Positions 8,248-17,317 of a stretch of DNA of 64,000 nucleotides are shown here, piece after piece. The DNA is from Francisella sp. LA112445. GTDB taxonomy: Bacteria > Pseudomonadota > Gammaproteobacteria > Francisellales > Francisellaceae. Every line of letters starts with the position of its first letter. Positions within the stretch are counted from its first letter, which is position 1. The stretch lies in contig NZ_CP041030.1 in assembly GCF_012224145.1 (NCBI RefSeq), positions 806,001 through 870,000 of the forward strand. Reading direction: 5' to 3'. The translations under genes and the position numbers were made by a program. The notes beneath the pieces were generated by a model, which saw only the letters and a list, made by a program, of their open reading frames with translations, did no database searches and had not been told where the DNA came from.

Positions 8248-8655
8248 ATGAGAACTTTTAAATCTAAGGAGCTTGCTGCTCGTGAAACAGTTATTAGGAC
8301 GTTTAAAAATATGGAAAATATTTTTTCTGATAATGATGGATATTTAGCAGTAGAAAGATTAATGAATGATGCTTTACCAGAATTTTGTATAGTAGGTGCC
8401 ACAGGTCATAAAGTTAGTGCAGATGAGCTTAGAAATGGGCTAGAGAGCTGTATTGGAAAGAAACCAAATATAAAAATAGAAGCTCTGGACTTTGATGTTA
8501 TCTCATCTAGTGATGACTTGGTGGCCCTAAATTTCTTAGAGAAACAAAACTATGATGGTGAAGATAGGGTTTTGCGCTGTACAGCATTAATATGTTTTTC
8601 TAATGGTGCTCCAAAATGGAAGTTTCTTCATGAGAATGTTGTTACTGCCGCTTAA
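8248..8655 (+). CDS. Hypothetical protein, possibly NTF2/SnoaL-like
   Basis: About 135 aa from the ATG at 8248, preceded by GAGAGG at good spacing; an in-frame ATG at 8218 has no such site. The pattern of an N-terminal helix with R..VIRTFKNM, then PEFCIVGATGHKVSADELRNGLE and a C-terminal beta-rich half ending WKFLHENV resembles small NTF2-like (SnoaL/DUF4440) domains used as ligand-binding or polyketide-like enzymes. No catalytic pair can be named. No signal peptide or membrane segment is present. It stands alone and converges on glycerate kinase, so context gives no function. Confidence 0.6.
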   Translation: MRTFKSKELAARETVIRTFKNMENIFSDNDGYLAVERLMNDALPEFCIVGATGHKVSADELRNGLESCIGKKPNIKIEALDFDVISSSDDLVALNFLEKQNYDGEDRVLRCTALICFSNGAPKWKFLHENVVTAA

Positions 8656-8675
8656 AATACGCTTTTACTATATGA

Positions 8676-9803
8676 TTATTTAAGGGCTTTGGCAATATTT
8701 GTGGCTGTTAGTTCAATATTTTCAGCTGCATTAGCAAGGATAGTTTCTAAATCTGTATAGTGAGTTATACATGAGAATATAGCATCCATTGGAGAGTTAT
8801 TTATATTGGTATCTTTAAGCTCATAACTACCAACTATGGCAATTACTTTTTTGACATTATGATCTTTAGCTTTTTGAGCAACTGTAATAGGAATTTTGCC
8901 ACATAAGCTTTGCTTATCCATTTTGCCTTCACCGACTATGACTATATCTACATTATTTAGATATTTATCAAACTCGATAGTATTCAAAATTAGTTCAGCA
9001 CCGGAGACTAGTTTAGCGTCAAGAAAAGTTGCTAAAGCAAAGCCAACACCACCAGCAGCTCCAACACCAGCGATGTTTTCGTAATTTTTATTTAATTTTT
9101 CTTCACATAGTTTTGCAAATACTTTTATCTTTTTATCTACTTCATCTAGTTGGTTATCAGCGAGTCCTTTCTGTTTTCCAAAAGTGTGTGTTGCACCATT
9201 TTTACCACATAGAATATTATTTACATCGCAAGCTATCTTAAACTCTGAGTCTTTGATTCTACTATCAAAGTCACTTAAATCAATACTTTTTATGCTAGAT
9301 AAATTATCTGGGCAGCAATTTGTGATGACTTCATTTTTATCGTTAAGAAACTTTACTCCTAGTGCTTGTAATAAGCCAATTCCAACATCATTAGTTCCAC
9401 TACCACCTAGAGTTAAAATAAATTTCCTAATTTCTTTATCTAAGGCATCTTTGATAATTTGACCAAAACCATATGTATTTGATTTTAGAGGATTTCGCTG
9501 ATTCTTGGAGTATAAATTTAAACCGCAACACTGAGCTAACTCTATAATTGCAGTATCTTTATTAATTAGGTAATTAGCTGAGATGATGTTACCAAGGGGA
9601 GCCTTGACTTTAATATTGACCTTCTCTGCTAAAGTTAGGCTTTGTGATATGGCGTCAAGTGATCCTTCACCTCCATCTGCAACTGGTATTTTAATATATT
9701 CTACGGAAGGGAAGACTTTTTTAAAGCCTCTTTCTATGGCATTACATACTTCAATGGCAGATAGTGATTCCTTAAAAGAATCAGGTGCAATTACTATTTT
9801 CAT
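8676..9803 (-). CDS. Glycerate kinase, GarK/GlxK type
   Basis: Phosphorylates D-glycerate (to the 2-phosphate in the GarK/GlxK class), feeding it into glycolysis. The 375-aa protein has the class I signature IAPDSFKESLSA at the N-terminus, PVADGGEGSLDA near residue 42, LGGSGTNDVGIG near 132, AGVGAAGGVGFA near 245 and VGEGKMDKQSL near 291. Length is normal. It is divergent from an organic-anion MFS transporter with 104 bp between the starts, so the pair probably imports and phosphorylates glycerate or a related sugar acid. No tartronate semialdehyde reductase gene is nearby. Confidence 0.92.
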   Translation of the reverse strand: MKIVIAPDSFKESLSAIEVCNAIERGFKKVFPSVEYIKIPVADGGEGSLDAISQSLTLAEKVNIKVKAPLGNIISANYLINKDTAIIELAQCCGLNLYSKNQRNPLKSNTYGFGQIIKDALDKEIRKFILTLGGSGTNDVGIGLLQALGVKFLNDKNEVITNCCPDNLSSIKSIDLSDFDSRIKDSEFKIACDVNNILCGKNGATHTFGKQKGLADNQLDEVDKKIKVFAKLCEEKLNKNYENIAGVGAAGGVGFALATFLDAKLVSGAELILNTIEFDKYLNNVDIVIVGEGKMDKQSLCGKIPITVAQKAKDHNVKKVIAIVGSYELKDTNINNSPMDAIFSCITHYTDLETILANAAENIELTATNIAKALK

Positions 9804-9907
9804 AAGAGTTTATTTTTATAACCATTTAGTGGGCTAAAACTATTGTATTTTATTTGTTTAATATTTCATATAATTAAATTTACCACTTAGAATTAAATCT
9901 TTTAGTC

Positions 9908-11170
9908 ATGAACGATAGTATCTATAAAAAAGTTAGTTGGCGGATTATGCCATTTCTTTTGATTTGTTATACATTAGCATACTTAGATAGAGTTAATGTA
10001 TCATTTGCTAAAATACAAATGGTCTCTGATTTATCCTTATCAGAAACTGTTTATGGTTTTGGTGCAGGGATATTTTTTATTGGTTATTTCATATTTGAAG
10101 TCCCTAGTAATTACCTTTTAGTCAAAATAGGTCCAAGCCGATGGTTAGGCTTTTTGATGGTGGTTTGGGGGGTATTGTCAGCTTGTACTATGTTTATTAA
10201 CTCAGCTAATGAGTATTATGTTTTAAGATTTACATTAGGTTTAGCAGAAGCAGGATTTTTTCCTGGAGTTATTTACTATTTATCAGAATGGTATCCTTCA
10301 TATAAGAGGGCTAAAGTAACAGCTATATTCTTTAGTGCGACGGCTATTTCAGGTATATTGGGAGGTCCGATTTCAGGTTTTATAATGGATATTTTTAATC
10401 AATATCACTATGATGGTTGGAGAATGTTATTTTTAATTGAGGGGATTCCTACAATTATTTTGGGATTTTTAGCACCGAAGATTTTAAGCTCAATTGATAA
10501 AGCAAAATGGTTAAATCAACAGGAAAGAGAGTATCTACACCAGCAATTAAAACAAGATCAGCTAAATCATCAACAGTATAAAAAAATGACTATCTTTCTA
10601 GATATTAGAGTATGGTGGCTATCACTAATTTATTTCTGTGGAATCACAGGTTTATATGCTATTAGCTTTTATCTACCAACTTTGATTGAGGATTCTGGAG
10701 TAACAAATATTTTCATGATCGGTGCGATATCGGCAATACCATATATCTTCGCTGTAATTGTGATGATAGCTGTTGGTGCAAGTTCTGATTACTTCAAAGA
10801 AAGAAAGTATCATTTGGTAGGAATAAGTGTAATGGCAGTTATAGGTTTTGTTGGAATTGGTTTATTCGGTGGTAATACTTATTTGGCATTAATATTCATG
10901 TCTTTAGCAACAGCTGGTATATTAACTTTAATTCCACTATTTTGGAGTTTACCAGCAGTAATATTAAGTGGTATGGCAGCAGCAATTGCGATAGCTATTA
11001 TAAATTCTGTGGGCAATTTGTCTGGCTTTGTGACTCCATATTTAGTAGGTTATATCATTGATTCTACAGCTTCTATATCTTTTGCTTTATATATGGTAGC
11101 AGCAGTTGTTTTAATAGGAGCTATTTTAATTTACATATTTCTAACTAAAACATCAAAAAGAGAAATCTAA
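9908..11170 (+). CDS. MFS transporter, anion:cation symporter (ACS) family
   Basis: Inner-membrane permease of 420 aa with about 12 hydrophobic segments. The start RIMPFLLICYTLAYLDRVNVSFA and the following FEVPSNYLLVKIGPSRWLG are diagnostic of the ACS family, which includes glucarate, galactarate, tartrate and phthalate carriers. The substrate cannot be read from sequence. Its position divergent from glycerate kinase suggests glycerate or a sugar acid that yields glycerate. The C-terminus is basic, as expected inside the cell. Confidence 0.85.
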   Translation: MNDSIYKKVSWRIMPFLLICYTLAYLDRVNVSFAKIQMVSDLSLSETVYGFGAGIFFIGYFIFEVPSNYLLVKIGPSRWLGFLMVVWGVLSACTMFINSANEYYVLRFTLGLAEAGFFPGVIYYLSEWYPSYKRAKVTAIFFSATAISGILGGPISGFIMDIFNQYHYDGWRMLFLIEGIPTIILGFLAPKILSSIDKAKWLNQQEREYLHQQLKQDQLNHQQYKKMTIFLDIRVWWLSLIYFCGITGLYAISFYLPTLIEDSGVTNIFMIGAISAIPYIFAVIVMIAVGASSDYFKERKYHLVGISVMAVIGFVGIGLFGGNTYLALIFMSLATAGILTLIPLFWSLPAVILSGMAAAIAIAIINSVGNLSGFVTPYLVGYIIDSTASISFALYMVAAVVLIGAILIYIFLTKTSKREI

Positions 11171-11173
11171 TGT

Positions 11174-11201
11174 TTGTCATTATCGTATTTTTTGTTATAA
11201 T
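11174..11201 (+). promoter_or_regulatory. Sigma-70 promoter for rplU-rpmA
   Basis: TTGTCA at 11174-11179 and a perfect TATAAT at 11196-11201, spaced by 16 bases. Transcription should start near 11208, leaving a leader of about 100 nt before rplU at 11311. This is one of the best promoter matches in the window and fits a highly expressed ribosomal protein operon. Confidence 0.75.
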
Positions 11202-11310
11202 ACGGTGTCTAGTTTTTATCTAGGCACGTTGGAATAATAACAAAAAGTCAGAAGTCTATATTTAATATAGTCAGTTCTGAGAATTTAAAATCTAATAAAT
11301 GGAGTAATAA

Positions 11311-11625
11311 ATGTACGCGATAATTAAAAATGGCGGTAAGCAATACAAGGTAAAAGAAGGCGAAGTAGTTAAGCTTGAGAAATTTGACCTTGGAATTGGT
11401 GAGAAGGTAGAATTTGATACAGTTTTAATGGGACAAACTGCAGAGGGCGAAGTTAAAATTGGCGCTCCTGTTGTAGAAGGTGCTAAAGTTGTTGGTGAAG
11501 TTGTAGAACAAGGTCGTCATAAAAAAGTAAAAATTATGAAGTTCCGTCGTCGTAAGCACAGCATGAAGCAGCAAGGTCACCGTCAGTATTTTACAGCGGT
11601 AAAAGTTTCATCTATTAGTTTATAA
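11311..11625 (+). CDS. rplU: 50S ribosomal protein L21
   Basis: Structural protein of the large ribosomal subunit that binds 23S rRNA. The 104-aa sequence opens [17 protein letters not shown], the L21 signature, and ends with the basic [15 protein letters not shown] region that contacts rRNA. It is the first gene of the rplU-rpmA operon, with GGAG 8 bases before the ATG and a strong promoter about 110 bases upstream. Codon use is more biased than in neighbours, as expected for high expression. Confidence 0.98.
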   Translation: MYAIIKNGGKQYKVKEGEVVKLEKFDLGIGEKVEFDTVLMGQTAEGEVKIGAPVVEGAKVVGEVVEQGRHKKVKIMKFRRRKHSMKQQGHRQYFTAVKVSSISL

Positions 11626-11655
11626 TTTTATTAAGAATATTTAAGGAGTATACAA

Positions 11656-11910
11656 ATGGCTCATAAGAAAGCTGGTGGTAGTACTAGAAACGGAAGAGAT
11701 TCAAACCCTAAGTATTTAGGTGTTAAAAGATATGGTGGTGAGTTTGTAAAAGCAGGTACAATTATTCTGCGTCAAAGAGGTACAAAAACTCATCCTGGTG
11801 TAAACGTAGGTTGTGGTAAAGATCATACTTTATTTGCTCTTAAAGATGGTACTGTTAAGTTTCATGTTGGTGGTGCTTTAAACCGCAAATTTGTTTCAAT
11901 CGACGAATAA
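11656..11910 (+). CDS. rpmA: 50S ribosomal protein L27
   Basis: Large-subunit protein whose N-terminal tail reaches the peptidyl transferase centre. The 84-aa sequence [19 protein letters not shown] is an exact family opening, with [20 protein letters not shown] in the body. The tail begins directly at the mature sequence, with no extra cleavable N-terminal extension as found in Firmicutes. It follows rplU by 30 bp with an AAGGAG site. In many bacteria obgE follows; here it does not. Confidence 0.98.
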   Translation: MAHKKAGGSTRNGRDSNPKYLGVKRYGGEFVKAGTIILRQRGTKTHPGVNVGCGKDHTLFALKDGTVKFHVGGALNRKFVSIDE

Positions 11911-12314
11911 TATTTATTTTTTTCAAATAATTTTCTTGCAAAAATATTTCTAATTTCCTGTAACTGTGGCTACTAAGAAAGCTTAGTTTATATAATTAAA
12001 GAAAGTGTCTTTATGTTTAAACGTAGTTTATGATTAAGTATCTGTAAAGTTATTATGCTTTAAGAGTTTTTTCTAAGAAACTATTATGTTATAGTCATAG
12101 GTTAAGTTGCTAAAAATTGATTCTTACTAGTATTTCCTATATTTAATTTCTAGCTTATTTTCTTATAGTAGTTTTAATTATGCTATATTGGATAATTTGA
12201 TATTTGCATTTTATATATGTATGGTATTAAGTTACATTAATAAAATTAAAAAAAGGAGTAACTTTTTATAATCGGTCAAATTATCTTTTCATATAGACCG
12301 TTATTAATATCGTT
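11911..12314. other. AT-rich gap before a ProP-type transporter
   Basis: About 400 bases without a gene. A short hairpin ACTAAG-AAAG-CTTAGT lies shortly after rpmA but lacks a T run, so it is only a weak terminator candidate. Near the right end is AAAAAAAGGAG at about 12248-12258, followed by an inverted repeat CGGTC (12273-12277) and GACCG (12296-12300). These stand between this Shine-Dalgarno-like site and the ATG at 12315. Confidence 0.45.
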
Positions 12315-13628
12315 ATGCTTAATCAAATAAAAACAACTCTCAAAAATTCGTTTGGTAATATTATTGAGTGGTACGATTTTTCATTATATGGGTACTTTGC
12401 CACAATAATATCAGTTCAGTTTTTTCCACATCAAGATGCCTTTGTAGCTCTAATAGCAACTTTTGGAGCATTTGCGGCAGGATTCATAGCAAGACCTGTT
12501 GGATCAATATTTTTCGGTCGACTTGGAGATAGGTTGGGGCGCTATTATTCTATGAATATTGCTATTATTATGATGGCAGTGCCAACAGTTATAATGGCAT
12601 TTTTGCCAGGTTATAAAACTATAGGAATATGGGCGCCAATTTTACTTGTTATAGTAAGAGTTGTTCAAGGATTATCTGCTGGAGGACAGTTTGGTAATCT
12701 TATGACAATAACATCTGAAGATGATGACCAAACTCATCGAGGTTTTAGTTTGGCTATGGCTTATTCAACTTCAGTTGTTGGCTTCTTAATAGCATCTTTT
12801 GTGAGCTTTCTTAGTATTAATTTGTTACCTCAAGAATGGCAGTATTATTCTTGGAGAGTTCCTTTTGCATTAGGGTTTATCTTATTATTACTATATTTAT
12901 TTTTCCGTGAAAATGACAAAATTCAAGAAGAAATAAAGGTTGAGCAGAATACTAGTCTTGAGATAAAACCTATGGAACAGTTATTCAAACATTACAAATG
13001 GAGACTATCTTTAATTGTTGTATTGTCAACTACAGCGATGATTCTTTATTATCTAGATGTAACATATATGGTTACTTATATGGAAAGAGAACTTAATCTA
13101 AGTCTGTCATCTGCTCTAGCAATAAATACTTTGAGCATTGTAGCTATGTGTATAGTTATGCCATTCTTTGGTTATTTATCTGATATATATGGCCGTAAAA
13201 GAACTCATATAATAGGATATTTCTTGCTAATAATATTTGCAATTCCTATGGTAATGTTTATGCAACTGCAAAGTATAGTTTTAGTTGCTGTAATGGTTAT
13301 ATCAATGGCTATGTTGACAGCTATTATTCAAGGAGTATCTACTCCGTATTATACAGAGATATTTCCACCTAGAGTTAGAGCAACAGGCTGTTCGATAGGA
13401 TTTGGTTTAGGTGCTTCATTATCTGGATTTGCACCAATGTTAGCAACAGTTGTTATGGAGTATACATCAGCCACTTTTGGACTTTGTTTATTGTTGGTCG
13501 TAGTAGGAGCTGTTGGTCTAATTATTGCTATTATAATCCCTAATAGTCAAGTTGAGACAAGACGGATTAACAGTATGAATAACATAAGTTATAATACTTT
13601 AAAATTAAATAAAGCAGAATGTTGTTAA
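12315..13628 (+). CDS. MFS transporter, metabolite:H+ symporter family (ProP-like)
   Basis: Inner-membrane permease, 437 aa with 12 predicted segments. The opening GNIIEWYDFSLYGYFA and then ARPVGSIFFGRLGDRLGR are hallmarks of the MHS family (ProP, KgtP, ShiA). The protein lacks the long C-terminal coiled coil that E. coli ProP uses as an osmosensor, so it is better called ProP-like than ProP. The substrate could be proline, betaine or a carboxylate. The upstream GGAG is about 55 bases from this ATG, unusually far; a stem-loop between them could bring them closer, or the start may be poorly translated. Confidence 0.85.
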   Translation: MLNQIKTTLKNSFGNIIEWYDFSLYGYFATIISVQFFPHQDAFVALIATFGAFAAGFIARPVGSIFFGRLGDRLGRYYSMNIAIIMMAVPTVIMAFLPGYKTIGIWAPILLVIVRVVQGLSAGGQFGNLMTITSEDDDQTHRGFSLAMAYSTSVVGFLIASFVSFLSINLLPQEWQYYSWRVPFALGFILLLLYLFFRENDKIQEEIKVEQNTSLEIKPMEQLFKHYKWRLSLIVVLSTTAMILYYLDVTYMVTYMERELNLSLSSALAINTLSIVAMCIVMPFFGYLSDIYGRKRTHIIGYFLLIIFAIPMVMFMQLQSIVLVAVMVISMAMLTAIIQGVSTPYYTEIFPPRVRATGCSIGFGLGASLSGFAPMLATVVMEYTSATFGLCLLLVVVGAVGLIIAIIIPNSQVETRRINSMNNISYNTLKLNKAECC

Positions 13629-13728
13629 AAATATATTAGTTTAAACTTTTAGTTTTTTTAAAAAAACATTGTAGCTTTTTCTTTTCTAGTTATAATTAAA
13701 AGTCTTAAATAATAAAAGATTTTAGCAG

Positions 13729-14328
13729 ATGCAATATTATATACCTCTATTTTTATTCTGTATTTCAACTATAGTTACTCCTGGGCCAAATAATTTGATG
13801 TTATTAATCTCATCAATTAAATTTGGTGTTAGAAGGACATTTCCTCATTATTTAGGAGTATGTCTAGGATTTCCTTTAATGGTCTTAGTTATTGGTACTG
13901 GTTTAGAATCTATTTTTATGAACCATCCAACAGTTCATCTAGTTATAAAAGTTATAGGTGGAATATATATGGTGTGGTTAGCGTTTAAAATAGTTTCATC
14001 ATCTACTAATTATCATGCTGAAAAAGAGAGCAGACCAATAAGCTTTAAACATGCTGTGTTATTTCAATGGGTAAACCCTAAGGCATGGGTGATGGCTATT
14101 AGTGTTATATCTGCTTATACTATAATTAATACTAATGTGAGCTTATTTTCTCAAGTGATTATAATATCAGCGGTTGTTATGATTGCTTCGTTTTGCTGTA
14201 CAGCTTTTTGGTTATTTGGGGGAGATTTTGTAAAAAGAATTTTAAGTGATAAAAAGCATCTAAAAATATTTAATTTATGTTTAGGAGTATTACTTATCTT
14301 ATCTATTATAATGATGATTTTTGAATAA
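13729..14328 (+). CDS. LysE/RhtB family amino acid exporter
   Basis: Small inner-membrane exporter of 199 aa with about six hydrophobic segments. The signature TPGPNNLMLLISS near residues 18-30 and the central FQWVNPKAWVMAIS are typical of the RhtB branch, which exports homoserine, threonine, leucine or similar amino acids. The gene is monocistronic and converges on the pot operon, with only 3 bp between the stop codons. The substrate is not predictable. Confidence 0.88.
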   Translation: MQYYIPLFLFCISTIVTPGPNNLMLLISSIKFGVRRTFPHYLGVCLGFPLMVLVIGTGLESIFMNHPTVHLVIKVIGGIYMVWLAFKIVSSSTNYHAEKESRPISFKHAVLFQWVNPKAWVMAISVISAYTIINTNVSLFSQVIIISAVVMIASFCCTAFWLFGGDFVKRILSDKKHLKIFNLCLGVLLILSIIMMIFE

Positions 14329-14331
14329 TAA

Positions 14332-15135
14332 TTATTTAGTCTTTTTTTGGAACTTCATAGAAATAAACATTCCTGCTAATACTCCTAATACAATTATACT
14401 GATCATAATTGTTGCTAGAGCATTTATCTCAGGAGTAGGACCGTTTTTAACAGTTGAATAAATATACATAGGTAGAGTAGGATTATCACTTCCTGCAACA
14501 AATTCCGTCACAACAAGGTCATCAATAGACAATGTAAATGTTAGTAGCATAGATGTGATAAGGGCTGGAAGTAATTGAGGTAAGGTAATCGAGAAAAATG
14601 TTTTTATAGGACCTGCACCTAAGTCTAAAGCAGCTTCTTCTAAGGATATATCTACACTAGCTATTCTAGATTGCATCACAATTGTTACATAAGCAGTACA
14701 CATTGTTACATGTGCAATAACAACTGTTGTTGTGCCACGTTCATGGGGCCAGCCAATTAGGTGTTGAAGGGTTGTAAACATTAATAGTAAAGCAACACCA
14801 AGAATAATGTCAGGAAGTACTAATGGAGTTGCAACAAGACCGTATAAGAATGTTCTAGATCTAAAGAATTTAAATCTAGTCATAGCATATGCAACTATTG
14901 TACCTAATATCGTTGAGATAATGGATGTTATAACAGCAATTTTTAAACTAGTAAATGTTGCATTAATAATATCTTCATCATGAATAACTTCATGATACCA
15001 GTTAAAAGTAAAACCACCCCATAGGTTAATTATTTGCGAATTACTAAATGAGAAAATAATTAGTATAATAAGAGGTATATATAGAAATATTAAACCAAAA
15101 ATAAGCATAATATTACTAAATGTAAATTTTTTCAT
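14332..15135 (-). CDS. potI: Polyamine-type ABC transporter permease (PotI/PotC-like)
   Basis: Second inner-membrane permease of a spermidine/putrescine-type importer, 267 aa with six membrane segments. FSNSQIINLWGGFTFNWY after the first segment and the cytoplasmic EAA loop EEAALDLGAGPIKTFFSITLP are typical of PotC/PotI. It lies 13 bp after the other permease gene and has an AGGAG site. It is the last gene of the pot operon. No periplasmic binding protein gene follows. Confidence 0.85.
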   Translation of the reverse strand: MKKFTFSNIMLIFGLIFLYIPLIILIIFSFSNSQIINLWGGFTFNWYHEVIHDEDIINATFTSLKIAVITSIISTILGTIVAYAMTRFKFFRSRTFLYGLVATPLVLPDIILGVALLLMFTTLQHLIGWPHERGTTTVVIAHVTMCTAYVTIVMQSRIASVDISLEEAALDLGAGPIKTFFSITLPQLLPALITSMLLTFTLSIDDLVVTEFVAGSDNPTLPMYIYSTVKNGPTPEINALATIMISIIVLGVLAGMFISMKFQKKTK

Positions 15136-15148
15136 TGCTTATTCTCCT

Positions 15149-16030
15149 TTATACAAAAGTTCTTTTTGTTTGGATACGCTGCATCCATAAGATAGGCAAT
15201 ACTAATACAACTATTAAGACAACAGATATTGCTGCAGCCATTCCCCAGTTATTAGAAGTGAAAAATTCTTCCCAAATAACATTACCAATCATTAGAGAGC
15301 CCATACCACCCATAATCTGAGGTACAACAACTTCACCAATTGCAGGGATAAATATTAGTAAGCTTCCAGCTATTAGCCCAGGCATAGATAGAGGTAACGT
15401 GATTTTGAAGAATGAGTTAATAGGTTTAGAACCTAAATCTTCAGCTGCATCATATAAGATTGGGTCAATCTTTATTAAAGTGCTATATAGAGGCAATACT
15501 AAGAATGGTAAGTAGCAATATACCATACCAAGATACATTGAAAAGTCATTATAAAGTAATGCCATACTAGGAAGACCCAAGCTCATTAAAAATTTATTAA
15601 AAGTATGGTTACCAAGTAGAGTTACCCATGCATAAGTTCTAAGTAAGAAAGAAGTCCAATATGGTATAACTATCAATACTAGGAAAAAAAGCTGTGTATT
15701 TTTTTTAGCTCTTGATAGAGCTAGAGCCATAGGATAACCAATCAAAATACATAGTACTGTTGTAATTAGCGCAACTTTAAAAGACTTAAGTAAAGATATA
15801 AATACTAAGTTATAATGAGCTAGTTCAATATAGTTACTTAAGTATAAAGTAAAATGTAAAGTTGCTTGCTTATATGCTAATAGTGGAGTTACTGGAGGAG
15901 TACCATCTGCCGGTAAGGTAAAGCTTATTCCAAGTACAAACAAGAATGGCACAAGTAAGAATATTACAAACCATACAAAAGGTATTAGATAGACTAGTGC
16001 GTGTCTAAAGCTTTTTTCTAAGTTTTGCAT
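15149..16030 (-). CDS. potH: Polyamine-type ABC transporter permease (PotH/PotB-like)
   Basis: First permease of the pot operon, 293 aa from the ATG at 16030 (MQNLEKSFRHA). The stop codon of the ATPase gene and this ATG share bases in TAATG, which decides the start over a longer in-frame option inside the ATPase gene. The EAA loop YDAAEDLGSKPINSFFKITLP is near residue 200, and the protein has six membrane segments with a periplasmic loop after the first. Together with PotI it forms the channel. Confidence 0.87.
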   Translation of the reverse strand: MQNLEKSFRHALVYLIPFVWFVIFLLVPFLFVLGISFTLPADGTPPVTPLLAYKQATLHFTLYLSNYIELAHYNLVFISLLKSFKVALITTVLCILIGYPMALALSRAKKNTQLFFLVLIVIPYWTSFLLRTYAWVTLLGNHTFNKFLMSLGLPSMALLYNDFSMYLGMVYCYLPFLVLPLYSTLIKIDPILYDAAEDLGSKPINSFFKITLPLSMPGLIAGSLLIFIPAIGEVVVPQIMGGMGSLMIGNVIWEEFFTSNNWGMAAAISVVLIVVLVLPILWMQRIQTKRTFV

Positions 16031-17151
16031 TATGAGTACAACACCATGATATTTTGTGATTCCCAAGTAAGATATACTTCATTATCCCAAGAAGGGTGAT
16101 CAGCATTTCTTTCTATATTAAAATCTGTAGATTTTACTATAGAGCCAGTTGTCGTCCTTACATGATAAGTAGATAAGCCACCCATATAAGCAATATCCTC
16201 AACAACACCTTTAATACAATTAATAGGATTTTGAGGATTATAGCCTTCAGGTTTTTCTTTACTTATAACTATTTTCTCAGGTCTTAAACCAATCCAAATT
16301 TCTTGATCTTCAATGGCTTCTATATTTCTACGTAATACAAAAGAAGTCCCTGCTTCCTCTGAAGTTATAACACTTCGAGTTCTACCAACCTCTTCGACAC
16401 GACCTTCAAATATGGTACTTTTACCAATAAAATTAGCAACAAATTTACTTTTAGGGAATTCATATATTTCAGAAGGAGTACTAACTTGCTCTAGCCATCC
16501 TTCAGACATTATACCTATGCGTGTAGACATTGTCATAGCTTCTTCTTGATCATGAGTTACCATTATGAAGGTACTTCCTGTTTGCTCTTGGATATCTACC
16601 AGTTCAAACTGCATTTGGTCACGAAGATTTTTATCTAAAGCTGATAATGGTTCATCAAGCAAAATCAATTTAGGTCTTTTTGCTAGACACCTTGCTAATG
16701 CAACACGTTGACGCTGACCCCCAGATAATTGATGAGGTTTTCTTTTTGCTAGATGATCCATTTTTATAATTTTCAGGGCTCTATCTGTAGCTTTCTCAAT
16801 ATCTTCTTTGTTTAGGGATTTCTCTTGTTTAAGTCCGAACATGATATTTTGTTTTATATTCATATGAGGGAACAATGCATATGACTGAAACATCATGTTT
16901 ACAGGTCTTTTGTATGGAGGTGTATTCGACATGTCTACACCATCGATAATAATTTTGCCATCAGTTGGTTTTTCAAAACCTGCTAACATTCTTAGAAGAG
17001 TACTTTTACCGCTACCTGAACCTCCAAGTAGCGAAAAAAACTCCTTTGGATAAACCTCCAGGTTGACTGAGTCAACAGCAAGATGCCCATCATCGAATTG
17101 TTTTGATAGGTTTTTTATAGAAACCAAAGGTTTTTTTGAAGATCTTTGCAT
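16030..17151 (-). CDS. potG: Polyamine-type ABC transporter ATP-binding protein (PotG/PotA-like)
   Basis: ATPase that drives import, 373 aa. Walker A GGSGSGKSTLLR is near residue 38, the ABC signature LSGGQRQR near 140 and Walker B LILLDEPLSALD near 160, followed by the switch histidine in VTHDQEEA. The C-terminal 120 residues form a TOBE regulatory domain with WIGLRPEKI. The order ATPase-permease-permease matches potGHI, but no potF or potD gene is present here. The substrate-binding protein may be encoded elsewhere. Confidence 0.88.
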   Translation of the reverse strand: MQRSSKKPLVSIKNLSKQFDDGHLAVDSVNLEVYPKEFFSLLGGSGSGKSTLLRMLAGFEKPTDGKIIIDGVDMSNTPPYKRPVNMMFQSYALFPHMNIKQNIMFGLKQEKSLNKEDIEKATDRALKIIKMDHLAKRKPHQLSGGQRQRVALARCLAKRPKLILLDEPLSALDKNLRDQMQFELVDIQEQTGSTFIMVTHDQEEAMTMSTRIGIMSEGWLEQVSTPSEIYEFPKSKFVANFIGKSTIFEGRVEEVGRTRSVITSEEAGTSFVLRRNIEAIEDQEIWIGLRPEKIVISKEKPEGYNPQNPINCIKGVVEDIAYMGGLSTYHVRTTTGSIVKSTDFNIERNADHPSWDNEVYLTWESQNIMVLYS

Positions 17152-17317
17152 CTTTAGGTTCTATAGTTTAATAAGAATGCTTAATAATAAGCAATTTTTT
17201 AATAGAAAAAAAGTAAATTTTGCTAGTTAATTATTTTTGTTAGCAGATTTAGTTAAAGTTAGAGTCTATAAATATAAGCTTTCAAAAGTATCATATTGAA
17301 CAATAAATTACATAAAA

